From the NCBI RefSeq assembly GCF_036655075.1, contig NZ_JAVVQU010000005.1, positions 14,092 through 78,091 on the forward strand: a stretch of 64,000 nt of DNA. The letters are read 5' to 3'. A program made the position numbers and the translations under genes. Of this stretch, positions 62,401 through 64,000 are shown piece by piece (the first letter of the stretch is position 1; each line of letters opens with the position of its first letter). This DNA is from Holtiella sp036655075 (GTDB lineage: Bacteria > Bacillota > Clostridia > Lachnospirales > Cellulosilyticaceae). The notes below the pieces were generated by a model, which was not told the origin of the DNA, ran no database searches, and saw only the letters and a program-made list of their open reading frames with translations.

Positions 62401-63296
62401 CCCATAATAACTTGACCTTGTACCCAACAAGTGCCCATAAAACGCATACCTATAGTTGGCATTCCTATAAGTTCTTTTGCATTAATAACCACTTCCATTG
62501 GCATATCATTCACTGCTAAGGTCAAGACATACATGACTTCATCTGTTAATTTATTTTTTCTTTGCTTTATTTTTGTAATATCACCAAGTATTGCATATAC
62601 TGCATCCTCAAATGTAGCAGGCATGAAGTATCCACTCATAACAGTTAGGAAGTCCTCTTCTTTTAACCGTTCTTTTAGCTGAAGGTCTAATTCTTTTTCT
62701 TCTTTTTCTAATAACTCACGGGCCTCTTCATCCCCATCTTTCATTTTCTGAATGATGGCACGCAACTTATCTCTTTCCTCTTTTTCTATACGCTCTTCTT
62801 CTTCATCCTTCTCTATAGGTAAGATAATAGTGCCTTCAGAAGCTACACCTACTATATTCACTTCTTGAATACTTTCTCCTTTTCTTACCCCTTCTAAATA
62901 CTCAATGGTATTCTGTAGGACAAAAACAATTTCCATGGATGTCTCTTTTTCCTCACATACTACATAGTAATCTGTGTCTTCCTCATCATCTTCATCAATC
63001 TTTTCTACATGCACTTCTTGTAGTTGTAAATTATATTCTGCCTTTACAAGTGCATCACAATCATAAACTGTCACATCTGGCTCTTCGTTATCGTTTTCAT
63101 TCTTTCTAATCATAACTCTAACAATTAAATATGTATTTTCTGCTAGTTCTCTTAGATACTCTGCAAAGATCAGTTTTGGCGCTAACTCTATTGCCCTTTG
63201 CTTAGTTGGGTGATTTAAAATACCTTGTATAATTTCTTCAACATCATGTTTCATATTCGCTTTTGCAAAGCCCACAACATTTAGTGGAGATTCCAT
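62397..63296 (-). CDS. DUF3881-like protein with acidic insertion
   Basis: 299 residues from the ATG with GGAGG six bases upstream. The N-terminus MESPLNVVGFAK and the segment MEIVFVLQNTIEYLEG match my memory of DUF3881 (xxIGFSxx and IFYLQNxxEYL). A Glu/Lys-rich helical insertion (~160-215, KDEEEERIEKEERDKL) divides it, and the C-terminal part ends in a beta-rich domain. Soluble, function unknown. Confidence 0.6.
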   Translation of the reverse strand: MESPLNVVGFAKANMKHDVEEIIQGILNHPTKQRAIELAPKLIFAEYLRELAENTYLIVRVMIRKNENDNEEPDVTVYDCDALVKAEYNLQLQEVHVEKIDEDDEEDTDYYVVCEEKETSMEIVFVLQNTIEYLEGVRKGESIQEVNIVGVASEGTIILPIEKDEEEERIEKEERDKLRAIIQKMKDGDEEARELLEKEEKELDLQLKERLKEEDFLTVMSGYFMPATFEDAVYAILGDITKIKQRKNKLTDEVMYVLTLAVNDMPMEVVINAKELIGMPTIGMRFMGTCWVQGQVIMG

Positions 63297-63327
63297 ATTC
63301 GTCCTCCTCTCCATGATTTATCTTATA

Positions 63328-63357
63328 TTATACATGAGCAACTAAAGACCTTGCAAG
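63328..63357 (-). promoter_or_regulatory. Promoter of the DUF3881-like gene
   Basis: TTGCAA, 18 bases, TATAAT on the minus strand, 30 bases upstream of the ATG. Confidence 0.6.
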
Positions 63358-63420
63358 TGTATGCCTCATTACATTGTATGAAATTTTTTTATATTTCATA
63401 CTCGTTATGTTTTACAGCAC

Positions 63421-63457
63421 AAAAAAATAAGGTTGTTTATAAAAACAACCTTATTTT
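63421..63457 (-). terminator. Terminator of the zinc-ribbon gene
   Basis: AATAAGGTTGTTT pairs with AAACAACCTTATT, then TTTTT on the minus strand. Confidence 0.9.
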
Positions 63458-63654
63458 TAATAGTGTCTAATCCATTGTCCAACTTGTCCACAGTTTGGAC
63501 ATCTAACAGAATTATTAATTTGACTATTGTAAAGACCTGCTACATCCATAAAAGTTGTATCAACACCTGAATAAAAAGTTGAGTTCATAGCAGCGGTATA
63601 CTTTTCTATACCTGTCATATCATAACCACAATTTTGACATTGAAATTGTTCCAT
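63457..63654 (-). CDS. Small zinc-ribbon protein
   Basis: 65 residues. Two CxxC knuckles, CQNC near the N-terminus and CPNC near the C-terminus, frame a Ser/Thr/Asn-rich middle. Typical of small zinc-ribbon proteins of unknown partner. Strong terminator follows; GAGG-type site upstream. Confidence 0.8.
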   Translation of the reverse strand: MEQFQCQNCGYDMTGIEKYTAAMNSTFYSGVDTTFMDVAGLYNSQINNSVRCPNCGQVGQWIRHY

Positions 63655-63803
63655 TTTTCCTCTTCCTCACTTCCATTAATAAGATTATCTCTTAGTGTAT
63701 ATAGATTTTTAAATTTTATACATTTTAGATTCTTATCCAATTATCTTACTTTTTCAAACTCAACTTTGTAATATCTCTAATAGTATTAATGGGGGGTGTT
63801 GAT

Positions 63804-63893
63804 ATGGATTTTTCATTGCTAAACAATATGTTTCAAATAAATAGTATTTATGCCTTGCCAACTTTACATAAATATATTATAATTTACGCTTAA
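63804..63893 (+). CDS. Candidate 29-residue small protein or leader peptide
   Basis: An ATG with GGGGGG seven bases upstream opens a frame of 29 codons (MDFSLLNNMFQINSIYALPT and nine more), ending TAA. A strong terminator-like hairpin follows 45 bases later at 63938-63985. The peptide is mildly hydrophobic with aromatic C-terminal residues; no family recognised. It may be a real small gene, or a leader of whatever lies to the right of the window. Confidence 0.4.
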   Translation: MDFSLLNNMFQINSIYALPTLHKYIIIYA

Positions 63894-63937
63894 TCACTTT
63901 ATACATTTATTTTACAAAAGATAATTCGGAATCCAAA

Positions 63938-63985
63938 AGGGGGTATCGCAAAACTAGGTAACTAGTTTTGTGGCACCTCTTTTTT
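63938..63985 (+). terminator. Terminator/attenuator hairpin after the small ORF
   Basis: AAAACTAG pairs with CTAGTTTT around GTAA, extended by partial pairing of AGGGGGT with GGCACCTCT, then TTTTTT. Confidence 0.8.
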
Positions 63986-64000
63986 GCATATATTTTTAGA

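Overview
The window is AT-rich DNA (GC in the mid-30s percent by eye) from an anaerobic, endospore-forming Clostridia-type Firmicute. Evidence for this: two 2-oxoacid:ferredoxin oxidoreductase loci, the fabH-acpP-fabK-fabD-fabG-fabF-accBCDA/fabZ cluster headed by a MarR-type regulator, a K+-type membrane pyrophosphatase, bofA/yaaL and a spoVAF/gerA-type germination gene, the tadA-ffs-dnaX-ybaB-recR cluster with a long Bacillus-type SRP RNA, and strong GGAGG ribosome sites throughout. The mix resembles Lachnospirales/Cellulosilyticum-like genomes, but this is inference. Most genes lie on the minus strand. I see no IS element, prophage or CRISPR array.

Layout. 1-3011: a ferredoxin oxidoreductase packed into two polypeptides (gamma-delta and alpha-beta; the second runs off the left edge). 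3.1-6.1 kb: mtnN and small genes. 6.2-16.1 kb: the type II fatty-acid synthesis operon, with FabT-like operators at its head and again before fabD. 16.1-20.9 kb: DUF5658, ABC-F ATPase and a GGDEF-EAL protein. 21-25.6 kb: a decayed ORF, murG, malic enzyme, asnB. 25.7-28.1 kb: HIT protein, a frameshifted flavodoxin-like pseudogene, an unknown gene, and a 430-bp intergenic region with DnaA-box-like sites, a perfect consensus promoter and a terminator. 28.2-31.2 kb: classic porGDAB operon with palindromic operators upstream. 31.5-38.6 kb: an HNH-associated N-terminal-domain protein, bofA/yaaL, a flagellin remnant, CNNM-type transporter, DUF3892, NhaC-type antiporter, hppA. 38.8-53.6 kb: an envelope-stress-like stretch with mprF, gamma-carbonic anhydrase, two two-component systems, an ABC-2 exporter, a YkgJ protein and a membrane-anchored MutS homologue. 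53.7-58.5 kb: recR, ybaB, dnaX, Spx-like protein, SRP RNA, YbjN-like protein, tadA. 58.6-64 kb: spoVAF-like gene, two chagasin-like proteins in this half of the window, a membrane-anchored Mrr-like protein, tRNA-Arg(CCT), DUF3881-like protein, a zinc ribbon and a 29-codon small ORF.

How the genes fit together. The two KOR loci, malic enzyme, Acc/Fab operon, pyrophosphatase and Na+/H+ antiporter describe ferredoxin-linked pyruvate metabolism feeding malonyl-CoA and lipid synthesis in an energy-frugal anaerobe. The 38-54 kb stretch handles membrane charge and cell-envelope signalling. The 53-58 kb block is replication/repair plus protein targeting. Much of the window is housekeeping. The signals most worth a second look are non-coding: two FabT-like operator arrays, the DnaA-box cluster coupled to a terminated short transcript, and the palindromes before porG. 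Three decayed genes are also notable, including a flagellin reduced to its sigma-D-like promoter and C-terminus.
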